Positions 9,217 through 16,992 of a stretch of DNA of 64,000 nucleotides are shown here, one piece after another (positions within the stretch are counted from its first letter, which is position 1; each line of letters starts with the position of its first letter). The DNA comes from Pseudomonas sp. GV085 (GTDB lineage Bacteria; Pseudomonadota; Gammaproteobacteria; Pseudomonadales; Pseudomonadaceae), in the NCBI RefSeq assembly GCF_003050925.1, contig NZ_QAOV01000001.1, positions 1-64,000 on the forward strand. Reading direction: 5' to 3'. The notes beneath the pieces were generated by a model. That model had not been told where the DNA came from and searched no databases. It saw only the letters and a program-made list of their open reading frames with translations. Position numbers and translations under genes: made by a program.

Positions 9217-9394
9217 CGGAATGGCCGGCTGGTTGGCGATTAAAAGTCGCGATTGTACTGCATCGGGCGCGATGCGATTCACTCTCGGGACGGGCTGTCG
9301 CCATTTTTCATAGGTGCAAAGACTATCGGTGAAGTCTATCGATCAACAGCGCGGGCGATCTTTAGCGAACGGCGGTAGAATCAGCGCACTTTAG

Positions 9395-9403
9395 TTATCC
9401 ACA
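9395..9403 (+). promoter_or_regulatory. Perfect DnaA box between mksF and holD
   Basis: TTATCCACA, an exact match to the strong DnaA-box consensus, lies 12 bases before the holD start and about 180 bases upstream of mksF. No second box is seen nearby. The motif is seen directly; a regulatory role is inferred. Confidence 0.6.
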
Positions 9404-9415
9404 AGTGGCCGACCT

Positions 9416-10201
9416 TTGCTTATCGAGTCCCGTCGTCGCGCTTATCTGGCCGCCATGCAGGTGGTCAACTGGCTGCCGCGTACCGAATTGCCCTTTGCCG
9501 CGCCGTCGCGGCCCGAGCTGCTGGACATGCCAGAGCCGGTTGTGGTCGCGCCTGTCGTGCCCGCTGTTGTGGCCCAGACGCCCGTGGCGCCTGTGGCCAA
9601 GCCGGCCGAGCGGGCGAAGATCGAGGTGCCGCGACCATCGCTGGCAAGCACGCGCACCGGTGCCAAACCGGTGGAAGAGGCTGAAGAGGCGCCGGTCGTA
9701 GTCAAGGCCCCGATCGTGCCGCCCCCGCGTTTCGCCCTGCAATTGTTGCGGGCCGGGCGTTGCCTGCTGCTGGTGGAGTTACCCACAGGCGAATCCTTCC
9801 AGAGCCGCGATCCTGCTTATCTGCTGCTCAAGGACATGCTGCGCGCCGCCGGTCTGCCGGACAGCCCGCAGATCGTCGGTGAGCCGGTACGCTGGCCGTT
9901 GCTGGTGCGTGGCACGATGGATCAAGGCCCGGAAGCGGCCCGCGACTTCGTGCAAGGTTTCCTCTCGGTGCGCATGGAAGAAACGCCCTGCGCCTGCTTG
10001 TGGCTGATCGGCTTACCCGCGGTGCGATTTGCCGGCGAGGCGGATGCCGAGGCGTTCAATCGCGAGTTGCAGATCGAAGGCCTGGGCTCGGCCTGGGCGG
10101 TGCCGGGCCTGGAATTATTAATGGAAGAGCCACAGCGTAAGGCTGATGTCTGGCAAGCCATGCGCCGGCTGATGGCGCGCTGGAAAGAATCGAATGAGTG
10201 A
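9416..10201 (+). CDS. holD: DNA polymerase III psi subunit, Pseudomonas cryptic type
   Basis: 261 residues. In E. coli holD lies directly before rimI, and the Pseudomonas protein in this position was shown in P. aeruginosa to be the poorly conserved psi subunit of the clamp-loader complex, which links chi/SSB to tau/gamma. Features: a basic N-terminus (ESRRRAYLAAMQVVNWLP) corresponding to the chi-interaction region, a long Ala/Pro/Val-rich linker at about 37-105, and a folded C-terminal part starting near FALQLLRAGRCLLLVELP. It starts with TTG; the next Met (residue 14) would cut off the conserved N-terminus. It overlaps rimI by 8 bases. E. coli psi is about 137 residues, so the linker is a lineage-specific insertion. 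Confidence 0.8.
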   Translation: MLIESRRRAYLAAMQVVNWLPRTELPFAAPSRPELLDMPEPVVVAPVVPAVVAQTPVAPVAKPAERAKIEVPRPSLASTRTGAKPVEEAEEAPVVVKAPIVPPPRFALQLLRAGRCLLLVELPTGESFQSRDPAYLLLKDMLRAAGLPDSPQIVGEPVRWPLLVRGTMDQGPEAARDFVQGFLSVRMEETPCACLWLIGLPAVRFAGEADAEAFNRELQIEGLGSAWAVPGLELLMEEPQRKADVWQAMRRLMARWKESNE

Positions 10202-10646
10202 CGCTGTATCGTTTCGCCCGATGAACGAGGCGGACCTGGAAACTGTACTGAAAATCGAATACGCAGCCTACAGCCATCCCTGGACTCGCGGGATTTTCCT
10301 CGATGGCCTGGGCAAGTATCAGATCTGGCTGATGTTCGAAGGTCAGCAACAGGTGGGCCACGGTGTGGTGCAGATCATCCTCGACGAGGCTCATCTGCTG
10401 AACATTACGGTCAAGCCGGAAAACCAGGGCCGTGGCCTGGGGCTGACATTGCTTGAGCATTTGATGTCGATTGCCTACAAGGCCGACGCCCGGGAGTGTT
10501 TCCTGGAAGTGCGCGACAGCAATACCGCGGCGTTCAAGCTGTACGAGCGTTATGGTTTCAACGAGATCGGCCGGCGCCGGGATTACTACCCGGCGGTGGG
10601 TGGGCGCGAAGATGCGGTGGTCATGGCCTGTACTTTGGTGGATTGA
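10194..10646 (+). CDS. rimI: RimI, ribosomal protein S18 alanine N-acetyltransferase
   Basis: 150 residues, the usual RimI length. It is a GNAT-fold enzyme that acetylates the N-terminal Ala of ribosomal protein S18. The acetyl-CoA binding motif A reads VKPENQGRGLGLTLLEHL (Q/R-x-x-G-x-G/A type). The C-terminal LEVRDSNTAAFKLYERYGF is the classic RimI motif B region. It is coupled by overlap to holD, a conserved arrangement. Confidence 0.93.
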   Translation: MSDAVSFRPMNEADLETVLKIEYAAYSHPWTRGIFLDGLGKYQIWLMFEGQQQVGHGVVQIILDEAHLLNITVKPENQGRGLGLTLLEHLMSIAYKADARECFLEVRDSNTAAFKLYERYGFNEIGRRRDYYPAVGGREDAVVMACTLVD

Positions 10647-10658
10647 TTCATACCCGTC

Positions 10659-10784
10659 TGTGGCGAGGGAGCTTGCTCCCGCTGGGTCGCAAAGCGGCCC
10701 CCGAGAGCATTTGGGGATGTGTTTTGCGACTGCTTCGCAGCCGAGCGGGACGGTGCGGCGATCCGACAAGCTCCCTCGCCACAG
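10659..10784. repeat. REP doublet (TGTGGCGAGGGAGCTTGCTC type)
   Basis: A 126-base inverted repeat. It opens TGTGGCGAGGGAGCTTGC and closes with GCTCCCTCGCCACA, with an inner stem around CGCAAAGCGGCCCC. It fills the space between the convergent rimI and the following minus-strand gene. Confidence 0.82.
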
Positions 10785-10786
10785 GA

Positions 10787-11191
10787 TCAACGTTTTTTGT
10801 CGAGAGGATCGCGTAGCGCCTGTTCTGCCTCATCCAGCCCGCTGCCACCGCCGATGTCATGGCCATCGACAATGCTCAGGTCCCAGTCGGCCCGACTGTC
10901 CTCACCGGCCTCATGGGCATCCCTGGCGCCGTCTTCACGGATCAGGGTTTCCGGGCTCAAGTCATCGTCGGTAGGTTGATGATTTCCGGTCGAGGCACCG
11001 GTCAGGCCCGCTTCACGTACGCGCCGACGAGGCATCAGTTGCTTGCGCTCCTCGTCCGGCAATTCGTCACCGATTCTGGCACCGGGCTCTTCTTCATCGA
11101 AATCCAGCTCACGCACCGAGCCCATGCGGTCTTCGTCGTCATCGACGGGTTCCGGTTGCACCGCATCGTACGGACGTCGTGAATCATTCAT
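10787..11191 (-). CDS. Conserved acidic protein of unknown function (PA4677-like)
   Basis: 134 residues, unusually rich in Asp and Glu (DDDEDRMGSVRELDFDEEEP near the N-terminus), with no signal peptide, membrane segment or catalytic motif. Pseudomonas homologues in this position, between rimI and the carbonic anhydrase gene, are often labelled HPr-related or serine kinase/phosphatase, but nothing in the sequence supports an enzyme. It looks largely disordered. Function unknown. Confidence 0.75.
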   Translation of the reverse strand: MNDSRRPYDAVQPEPVDDDEDRMGSVRELDFDEEEPGARIGDELPDEERKQLMPRRRVREAGLTGASTGNHQPTDDDLSPETLIREDGARDAHEAGEDSRADWDLSIVDGHDIGGGSGLDEAEQALRDPLDKKR

Positions 11192-11359
11192 GGTAATTCC
11201 TCATACTGTAGGCCTTACTACGGTTGACCTACTTGGCTACCGAGAATTCCACCGGCATGGAGCCCTGTGTTCCGGATCAGGAGAGCATTTGCATTTCGCG
11301 CGTGACCCCGACGGACGGTTGTCAGTCAAAGCTGCGCATCATTCTTGAGGCTTCAAAGC

Positions 11360-12004
11360 ATGAACGAATTACAAGATCTGATTGATAACAACGAGCGTTG
11401 GGCCGCTGCGATCAAGGAGCAAGATCCTGACTTCTTCGCCAAGCTGGCTCGCCAACAGACTCCTGAGTTCCTGTGGATCGGTTGTTCCGATGCCCGGGTG
11501 CCGGCCAACGAGATCGTCGGCATGCTACCGGGTGATCTGTTCGTACACCGTAATGTGGCCAACGTGGTGCTGCACACCGACCTCAACTGCCTGTCGGTGA
11601 TTCAGTACGCGGTCGATGTGCTCAAGGTCAAACACATCCTCGTCACCGGTCATTATGGCTGCGGTGGTGTGCGCGCCTCGATGCAGGATCGTCAGTTCGG
11701 CCTGATCGACGGTTGGCTGCGCTCGATTCGCGACCTGTATTACGAAAAGCGCGAAGAACTGGCCAAACTTGCCACCGAGGAAGAACGGGTCGACCGTCTT
11801 TGCGAGCTCAACGTAATCCAGCAGGTGGCCAACGTCGGTCACACCAGCATTGTGCAAAACGCCTGGCACCGCGGGCAGAGCCTGTCGGTCCACGGCTGCA
11901 TTTATGGCATCAAGGATGGCCGCTGGAAGAGCCTGAATGCGACCATTAGCGGTTTCGAGCAACTGCCAGCGCAGTACCGCCTGCGTCCGTTCGAGCCCCT
12001 GTAA
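11360..12004 (+). CDS. can: Beta-class carbonic anhydrase
   Basis: 214 residues. Interconverts CO2 and bicarbonate. Zinc ligands are visible: Cys42 in GCSDARVP, His98 and Cys101 in HYGCGG. The Asp44-Arg46 pair that gates the active site is also present. Length and motifs fit the Can (YadF) subtype, and the position matches P. aeruginosa PA4676. The ATG at 11360 is chosen because TTGAGG at 11345-11350 is a good ribosome site 9 bases upstream. Confidence 0.94.
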   Translation: MNELQDLIDNNERWAAAIKEQDPDFFAKLARQQTPEFLWIGCSDARVPANEIVGMLPGDLFVHRNVANVVLHTDLNCLSVIQYAVDVLKVKHILVTGHYGCGGVRASMQDRQFGLIDGWLRSIRDLYYEKREELAKLATEEERVDRLCELNVIQQVANVGHTSIVQNAWHRGQSLSVHGCIYGIKDGRWKSLNATISGFEQLPAQYRLRPFEPL

Positions 12005-12010
12005 AGTCCC

Positions 12011-12532
12011 TCAGCGCAGACTCTGCCGACGCCACTGTTGCAAAAACGGCTGGCCGTCGGCGTTCGGCGCTTCATCGTATCCGGTGATCCAGCCCCGGCA
12101 GTTGTACGAACCGCAGTGGCAGGCGAACTGGCGCAGCAGCTTGTCTTCCGTGGCCGCGTAATCCATCGACAGCCAGTCGCCTTTCTGAATGTCCTTCAGC
12201 GCCCATAACCACAGCTCACTCATGTCCAGAAACACGTTCGGGTCGCAAGAGTGGCGCAGCAGCCCGCAGAAGCGCGGGTCATAGACGTGAACATCGGGCG
12301 CCAGCTGGCGGGTATGTCGGCTGCGATAGGGCAGCAAATGCCCCGACACCCGGCAGATTCGACTGATGCGGGGAAACTCGCGCAGCGCTGCTACCGCCAT
12401 CGGCGTGCCTTTGTCGTTCGAGAGAATCTCGAAATCGGCCAGGGATGGAAATCCGAGGTGAAGGGGCAACGCCACAAAAGGGTAAACACCCTGCGGCGGT
12501 GCGAGAGACTTGCGCAGTGCATTGGCTTTCAT
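12011..12532 (-). CDS. SET-domain protein, putative protein-lysine methyltransferase
   Basis: 173 residues. The C-terminal half has SET-domain hallmarks: LLRHSCDPNVFLD matches the NHSCxPN S-adenosylmethionine/pseudoknot motif, followed by the catalytic-type DYAATED and a post-SET cysteine cluster (CHCGSYNC). Bacterial SET proteins are sporadic, and some methylate host or self proteins. The N-terminal half is less conserved. No signal peptide, so probably cytoplasmic. Substrate unknown. It converges with the carbonic anhydrase gene with 6 bases between the stops. Confidence 0.75.
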   Translation of the reverse strand: MKANALRKSLAPPQGVYPFVALPLHLGFPSLADFEILSNDKGTPMAVAALREFPRISRICRVSGHLLPYRSRHTRQLAPDVHVYDPRFCGLLRHSCDPNVFLDMSELWLWALKDIQKGDWLSMDYAATEDKLLRQFACHCGSYNCRGWITGYDEAPNADGQPFLQQWRRQSLR

Positions 12533-12676
12533 AACGTTCCTTGTCGGCTGGGTGCTGCGACTTCCATTGGCTGACGATCCTGTCAGCGCCGCAGCACATG
12601 GGTACGGCCCAAGCCTCTCGCAGATATCGCGGGCGGTCTACTGTCATAACTGACAGGTCGACTGCCAGCCATCGGT

Positions 12677-13849
12677 TTATAGCGGTGGAGCGGGCAGGGC
12701 CGTGGCTGGAGCTGGCGCCTTGAGCTGTTTGAGCTGCAGTTGGACCGGTGCAGTCGAGCATTTGGCCGCCGCCTGTCCCGGCGTCAGGTTGCGAATCGAG
12801 GTGTAGAACAGCGTGCAGGTTTTTTCCTTCTCGGCCACTTGCCAGGTTTGCGTGCAGGTTTTCAGCTCGACATCGGCATTACTGTCCGGTTGGCTACCCA
12901 TGACGGCCTGCCAGCACGCGGCGCTCAAATCCTGGCCCATGACTTTCAGGCCCGCCGCATCGGCCTTGGCCTTGGCATCATTGCCGGAATAGTTCGCCGG
13001 ATCGGCGGCGTACCAGATGTAGCTCGGGTGGTTGGAACCCAGCACCCGCACCTTCACCCCGTCACTCGGGCTGATCGTCGCCAGGCCCAGCACGTTCACG
13101 GTCGGCCCGTATTGTTGCTTGATCCAGTTACGCACCGGCGCGCCGAAGGCGACCATTGGCAATGCTTCACCGTTGGCGTGCAGGCTGACGTTCCTGACCA
13201 TGGTGGTCTGGTAGTCGTTGAAGTAGCTGTAGACGCCCTCCAGGTCCTTGCCGGCGTTGGATGGGGCGGCGATAGGGGCGATGTCGACAATGGTCTGAAA
13301 GCCTGGCGTCTGTTCGGCCGGGATGCCATTGGCGGTGAGCAGCGTGGCCCAGCGATCCGTGGTGGCGGACTTCAGGTAATCCTGGGCCTGGGTCAGCGAA
13401 TAGTCGGGCGGGAAGTGCAGCAGTTCGACGCTTTTGCGGTTTTCCAGGGCCATGCCCAGCGGCAGGAACAGATACCAGCTGTACGCCCACTTGCCATCGG
13501 CATTCAGTTTGCTGGCGCCGTTATAGGCCAGGTCACCGGCATCGAGTAGCGCTGCCAAGGGTTTTTCATAGCCGTTGGGCACGCCGATGATTTCTGCGTG
13601 GAGCTGACCGTTATCGGTTTTGACCAGAACCTTCGCGTCACCGTAGCCATCGCGCTGCACGCTCTGGGTCAGGTAGTGCTCGACGGTTTGCTCAAGCGTC
13701 CAGTTGCGAAAGCAGATCACGTTGCAATTGTTGGGGTAGGCGAAGAGGCGGGTAACGCGTTCGGTAGTGCCCAGCTTCAAGTTGGCATCGGCGTGGGCGG
13801 TGGTGCTCAGGGTGAGGGCTGCGAGAGTGAGTGCCGCGAGTTTGAACAT
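12677..13849 (-). CDS. Secreted or periplasmic conserved protein of unknown function
   Basis: About 390 residues. The N-terminal signal peptide reads MFKLAALTLAALTLSTTAHA, with AHA-D as the likely cleavage site. The start at 13849 is supported by AAGGA eight bases upstream; the longer in-frame extension to 13924 is rejected. The mature protein holds several Cys (CNVICF; three more pairs toward the end) that could form disulfides. No known domain is recognised. It lies downstream of the terminator of the fatty-acid transporter and appears monocistronic. Confidence 0.72.
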   Translation of the reverse strand: MFKLAALTLAALTLSTTAHADANLKLGTTERVTRLFAYPNNCNVICFRNWTLEQTVEHYLTQSVQRDGYGDAKVLVKTDNGQLHAEIIGVPNGYEKPLAALLDAGDLAYNGASKLNADGKWAYSWYLFLPLGMALENRKSVELLHFPPDYSLTQAQDYLKSATTDRWATLLTANGIPAEQTPGFQTIVDIAPIAAPSNAGKDLEGVYSYFNDYQTTMVRNVSLHANGEALPMVAFGAPVRNWIKQQYGPTVNVLGLATISPSDGVKVRVLGSNHPSYIWYAADPANYSGNDAKAKADAAGLKVMGQDLSAACWQAVMGSQPDSNADVELKTCTQTWQVAEKEKTCTLFYTSIRNLTPGQAAAKCSTAPVQLQLKQLKAPAPATALPAPPL

Positions 13850-13909
13850 GCTCAGATCCTTTTCAGCGTATAAGTCCAGCAGATACTGAAACAGACAGGG
13901 CGGAACAAA

Positions 13910-13941
13910 AAGGGCCGATATCAATATCGGCCCTTTTTTTG
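13910..13941 (-). terminator. Terminator after the atoE-like gene
   Basis: GGGCCGATA-TCAA-TATCGGCCC forms a perfect 9-bp stem with A and T runs on the two sides, and lies immediately after the transporter stop codon. Confidence 0.88.
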
Positions 13942-13942
13942 G

Positions 13943-15361
13943 TTACGGCATTACCGGCGGCAAATACGCCAGCGTCGTCCCCAGTGCCCATAACAACACT
14001 AGCACCAATGGCGTGTGTACCAGCAATTGCACGAACGAGAAGCCGATCAAGTCCCGCGCTTTCAACCCCAGCACGCCCAGCAGCGGCAACATGAAGAACG
14101 GGTTGATCAGGTTTGGCAGGGCTTCGGCGGCGTTGTAGATCTGCACCGCCCAGCCCAGATGGTAGTTCAGGTCATTGGCCACTTGCATCACGTACGGCGC
14201 TTCGATGATCCACTTGCCGCCACCGGACGGGATGAAGAAGCCGAGAATCGCCGAATACACGCCCATCAGCAGCGCGTAGGTGTCGTGGGAGGCAATGCTG
14301 ACGAAAAAGGTCGAGATGTGATGGGCCAGGGTCTGCGCATCGGCGCCCTTGACCGTGGTCATCAGCGCCGCGATCGAACCGTAGAGCGGGAACTGGATCA
14401 GCACGCCGGTAGTGGTCGGCACCGCACGGGTCACGGCGTCCAGAAAGCTGCGCGGACGCCAGTGCAACAGGGCACCGAGCATGATGAACAGGAAGTTGTA
14501 GGTGTTCAGCCCGGAAATCGCGCTGATAGCCGGTTTGGTCGAAAACTCATGGAGCAGCCACCCAGCAGCCAGCAACGCCAGCAGAATCGTCAGCAGCGGG
14601 CTGTGTTCCAGCCATTCGCCGGGGCGGGTGCGTGGTTGCAGCGGTGGCAGGTTGAAACTCGGATCGACACCGCAGGCCTTGGCATCACGTGCCGAGTTCG
14701 GGCCGGGGGCGGTGGCGTAGGCAATGATCAGCGAGATGACGATCAAGGCCAGCAGCATCACGCCGGACTGCCAGAGAAAGATCGTCTGCGTGAATGGAAT
14801 CATCCCGGTGATCGACAGAATCGACGGCGGCAGGCTCGCCGGGTTGGCCTGCAATTGCGCAGCGGACGACGACAGGCCCAAGGCCCATACCGCGCCAAGC
14901 CCCAGATAGGCGGCGGCACCGGCAGCGCGATAGTCCATTTTCAGATCGGTACGACGGGCGAGGGCGCGCACCAGCAAACCGCCGAACACCAGGGACAAGC
15001 CCCAGTTCAGCAGCGATGCGACCATCGAGATCAGCGCGACCCAGGCCACGGCAGAGCGGCCGTTTTTCGGGAGCTTTGCCAGTCGGTCGATCAGTTTCAC
15101 CGCTGGCGGCGAACTGGCGACCACATAACCGCCGATCACCACGAAGGCCATCTGCATGGTGAAGGGGATCAGGCTCCAGAAGCCATCACCAAAGGCCATG
15201 GCGGCGTCGGTGGGTTTGGCACCCATCGCCATGGTGGCCAGGGCCACGATAATCACCGCCAGGGCAGCAAACACCCAGGAGTCGGGAAACCAGCGTTCGG
15301 CAAAACTTGAGCAGCGCAGGGCAAAACGGGCGGAGCGGCTATCTTCGATATCAGCGGCCAC
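13943..15361 (-). CDS. atoE: AtoE-family short-chain fatty acid transporter
   Basis: 472 residues with about 12 predicted membrane segments, matching the AtoE/TIGR00366 family that takes up short-chain fatty acids such as acetoacetate or butyrate. Recognisable segments include NWGLSLVFGGLLVRALARR and the C-terminal FIPSGGGKWIIEAPYVM, a conserved family signature. GTG start at 15361 with GAGG eight bases upstream. No atoDAB CoA-transferase or thiolase genes are adjacent, so the substrate is inferred from family only. Confidence 0.87.
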   Translation of the reverse strand: MAADIEDSRSARFALRCSSFAERWFPDSWVFAALAVIIVALATMAMGAKPTDAAMAFGDGFWSLIPFTMQMAFVVIGGYVVASSPPAVKLIDRLAKLPKNGRSAVAWVALISMVASLLNWGLSLVFGGLLVRALARRTDLKMDYRAAGAAAYLGLGAVWALGLSSSAAQLQANPASLPPSILSITGMIPFTQTIFLWQSGVMLLALIVISLIIAYATAPGPNSARDAKACGVDPSFNLPPLQPRTRPGEWLEHSPLLTILLALLAAGWLLHEFSTKPAISAISGLNTYNFLFIMLGALLHWRPRSFLDAVTRAVPTTTGVLIQFPLYGSIAALMTTVKGADAQTLAHHISTFFVSIASHDTYALLMGVYSAILGFFIPSGGGKWIIEAPYVMQVANDLNYHLGWAVQIYNAAEALPNLINPFFMLPLLGVLGLKARDLIGFSFVQLLVHTPLVLVLLWALGTTLAYLPPVMP

Positions 15362-15413
15362 GGGAGTACCTCGGATTTTTATGTTTGTTGTGGTCCTCGG
15401 GGCAGTAACCGCC

Positions 15414-15427
15414 CGTCTGGACAGACG
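15414..15427. promoter_or_regulatory. Short palindrome in the atoE/MFS divergent region
   Basis: CGTCTG-GA-CAGACG is a perfect dyad about 50 bases upstream of atoE. It could be a repressor site or a minor hairpin; no family assignment is possible. Confidence 0.35.
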
Positions 15428-15561
15428 CCAACATTAATTCAAGCCGAGGATTTTTGCGGCGCTGTTTCGTGGCTATGGGACTTTGGTCTAACGGGTTGTC
15501 CGCCAGCACGTTTGCGTAGACCATGGGCACCTTGGTTTTTGCCTGTGCCAGAGTTCTTTAC

Positions 15562-16875
15562 ATGACTGCCAACACCGATTCGCGCGCGGCGCCGTTCAGC
15601 CGCTCGGACTACAAGACCCTGGGGCTTGCCGCCCTCGGCGGGGCGCTGGAAATATACGATTTCATCATCTTCGTGTTTTTCGCCCTGACCCTCAGCCAGC
15701 TGTTCTTCCCGCCGGAAATGCCCGAGTGGCTGCGCCTGCTGCAAAGCTTCGGGATCTTCGTCACTGGTTACCTGGCGCGACCATTGGGCGGCATCCTGAT
15801 GGCGCACTTCGCCGACCGATTGGGGCGCAAGAAAGTCTTCAGCCTGAGCATCCTGATGATGGCGCTGCCCTGCCTGCTGATCGGGATCATGCCGACCTAC
15901 GCGCAAATCGGCTATTTCGCACCGTTGCTGCTGTTGGCCCTGCGCATTCTCCAGGGGGCGGCGGTGGGTGGCGAAGTGCCGAGTGCCTGGGTATTCGTCG
16001 CCGAGCACGCACCCGTCGCCCATCGCGGTTATGCCCTGGGTTTCCTGCAGGCGGGACTGACCTTCGGCTATTTGATCGGCGCATTGACTGCGACCTTCCT
16101 GGCGCAGGCATTCACCCCGGGGGAAATCCTCGATTACGCCTGGCGTTACCCGTTCCTGCTCGGCGGCGTGTTCGGGGTGATTGGCGTGTGGCTGCGTCGC
16201 TGGCTCAGCGAAACCCCGGTGTTCATGGCCATGCAGGCGCAACGGGAGGCGGCTGGCGAACTGCCGCTGCGCACGGTCCTGCGCGAGCATCGCCTGGCCA
16301 TTTTGCCGGCGATGATCCTCACCTGTGTGCTGACCTCGGCCGTGGTGGTGTTCGTGGTCATCACCCCGACCATGATGCAGAAAACCTTTGGCATGACCGC
16401 CAGCCATACCTTTGCCTTGAGCGCGCTGGGCATCGTGTTCTTGAACATCGGCTGCGTGCTCGCCGGGCTGCTGGTCGACCGCATCGGCGCCTGGCGCACG
16501 GTGATGCTCTATAGCCTGCTGCTGCCGTTGGGCATCGGCGTGCTGTATGCCTGCCTGATCATGGGCGGCGACTGGCTCGGCCTGGCCTACGCCGTGGCAG
16601 GCCTGTCCTGCGGGGTGGTCGGCGCGGTGCCATCGGTGATGGTCAGCCTGTTCCCGGCGCGGATTCGCGTCTCGGGCATCTCGTTCACCTACAACATTGC
16701 CTACGCCGCGTGGGCGAGTGTCACACCGCTGTTGTTGATCGGTCTGATGCCATGGAGTCCATGGATCTGCGTGATGTTCAGTGCGGTGATGGGCGCGGTG
16801 GGCGTGGGCAGTGCCGCGTACTTTGGTGCACGGATGCCGAGAATCGCAGGCTGTTCCACTGCTGGCGCGCATTGA
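15562..16875 (+). CDS. MFS transporter, metabolite:H+ symporter (MHS) family
   Basis: About 437 residues and 12 membrane segments. The family signature in loop 2-3 is ADRLGRKKVF, and the RILQGAAVGGEVPSAWVFVAE segment in helix 4-5 is typical of the MHS subgroup (ProP, ShiA, citrate and dicarboxylate symporters). Start placed at the Met of MTANTDSR (15562); the upstream in-frame Met (15523) adds an unlikely 13-residue tail. Divergent from atoE across 200 bases. The substrate cannot be read from sequence. Confidence 0.85.
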   Translation: MTANTDSRAAPFSRSDYKTLGLAALGGALEIYDFIIFVFFALTLSQLFFPPEMPEWLRLLQSFGIFVTGYLARPLGGILMAHFADRLGRKKVFSLSILMMALPCLLIGIMPTYAQIGYFAPLLLLALRILQGAAVGGEVPSAWVFVAEHAPVAHRGYALGFLQAGLTFGYLIGALTATFLAQAFTPGEILDYAWRYPFLLGGVFGVIGVWLRRWLSETPVFMAMQAQREAAGELPLRTVLREHRLAILPAMILTCVLTSAVVVFVVITPTMMQKTFGMTASHTFALSALGIVFLNIGCVLAGLLVDRIGAWRTVMLYSLLLPLGIGVLYACLIMGGDWLGLAYAVAGLSCGVVGAVPSVMVSLFPARIRVSGISFTYNIAYAAWASVTPLLLIGLMPWSPWICVMFSAVMGAVGVGSAAYFGARMPRIAGCSTAGAH

Positions 16876-16920
16876 TTGTGCACGTCGTAACTATTTTTAC
16901 AGGACAAGCCTGAAACACGC

Positions 16921-16947
16921 TTAAGTAAAAGTTTCCAAGGCCGATGG
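16921..16947 (+). promoter_or_regulatory. Candidate sigma-28 (FliA) promoter of the chemoreceptor gene
   Basis: TTAAGT, 13 bases, then GCCGATGG resembles the flagellar sigma-28 consensus (TAAA/TCAAG-type -35 element and GCCGATAA -10 element). It lies 45 bases before the chemoreceptor start. Many Pseudomonas chemoreceptor genes use FliA promoters. Confidence 0.5.
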
Positions 16948-16992
16948 TTAGGTTGTGTATCGCTTACTACCCCTGTCCATCGGTGCTTTCCC

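Noticed and set aside
7891..9243. Long plus-strand frame over mksF
   Set aside because: Same antisense effect; the minus-strand kleisin is clearly the gene.
14015..15310. Long plus-strand frame over atoE
   Set aside because: The translation is rich in Gln, His and Arg with no membrane or domain pattern. The minus-strand transporter is the gene.
15439..16872. Long minus-strand frame over the MFS gene
   Set aside because: His/Gln/Arg-rich shadow of a membrane protein.
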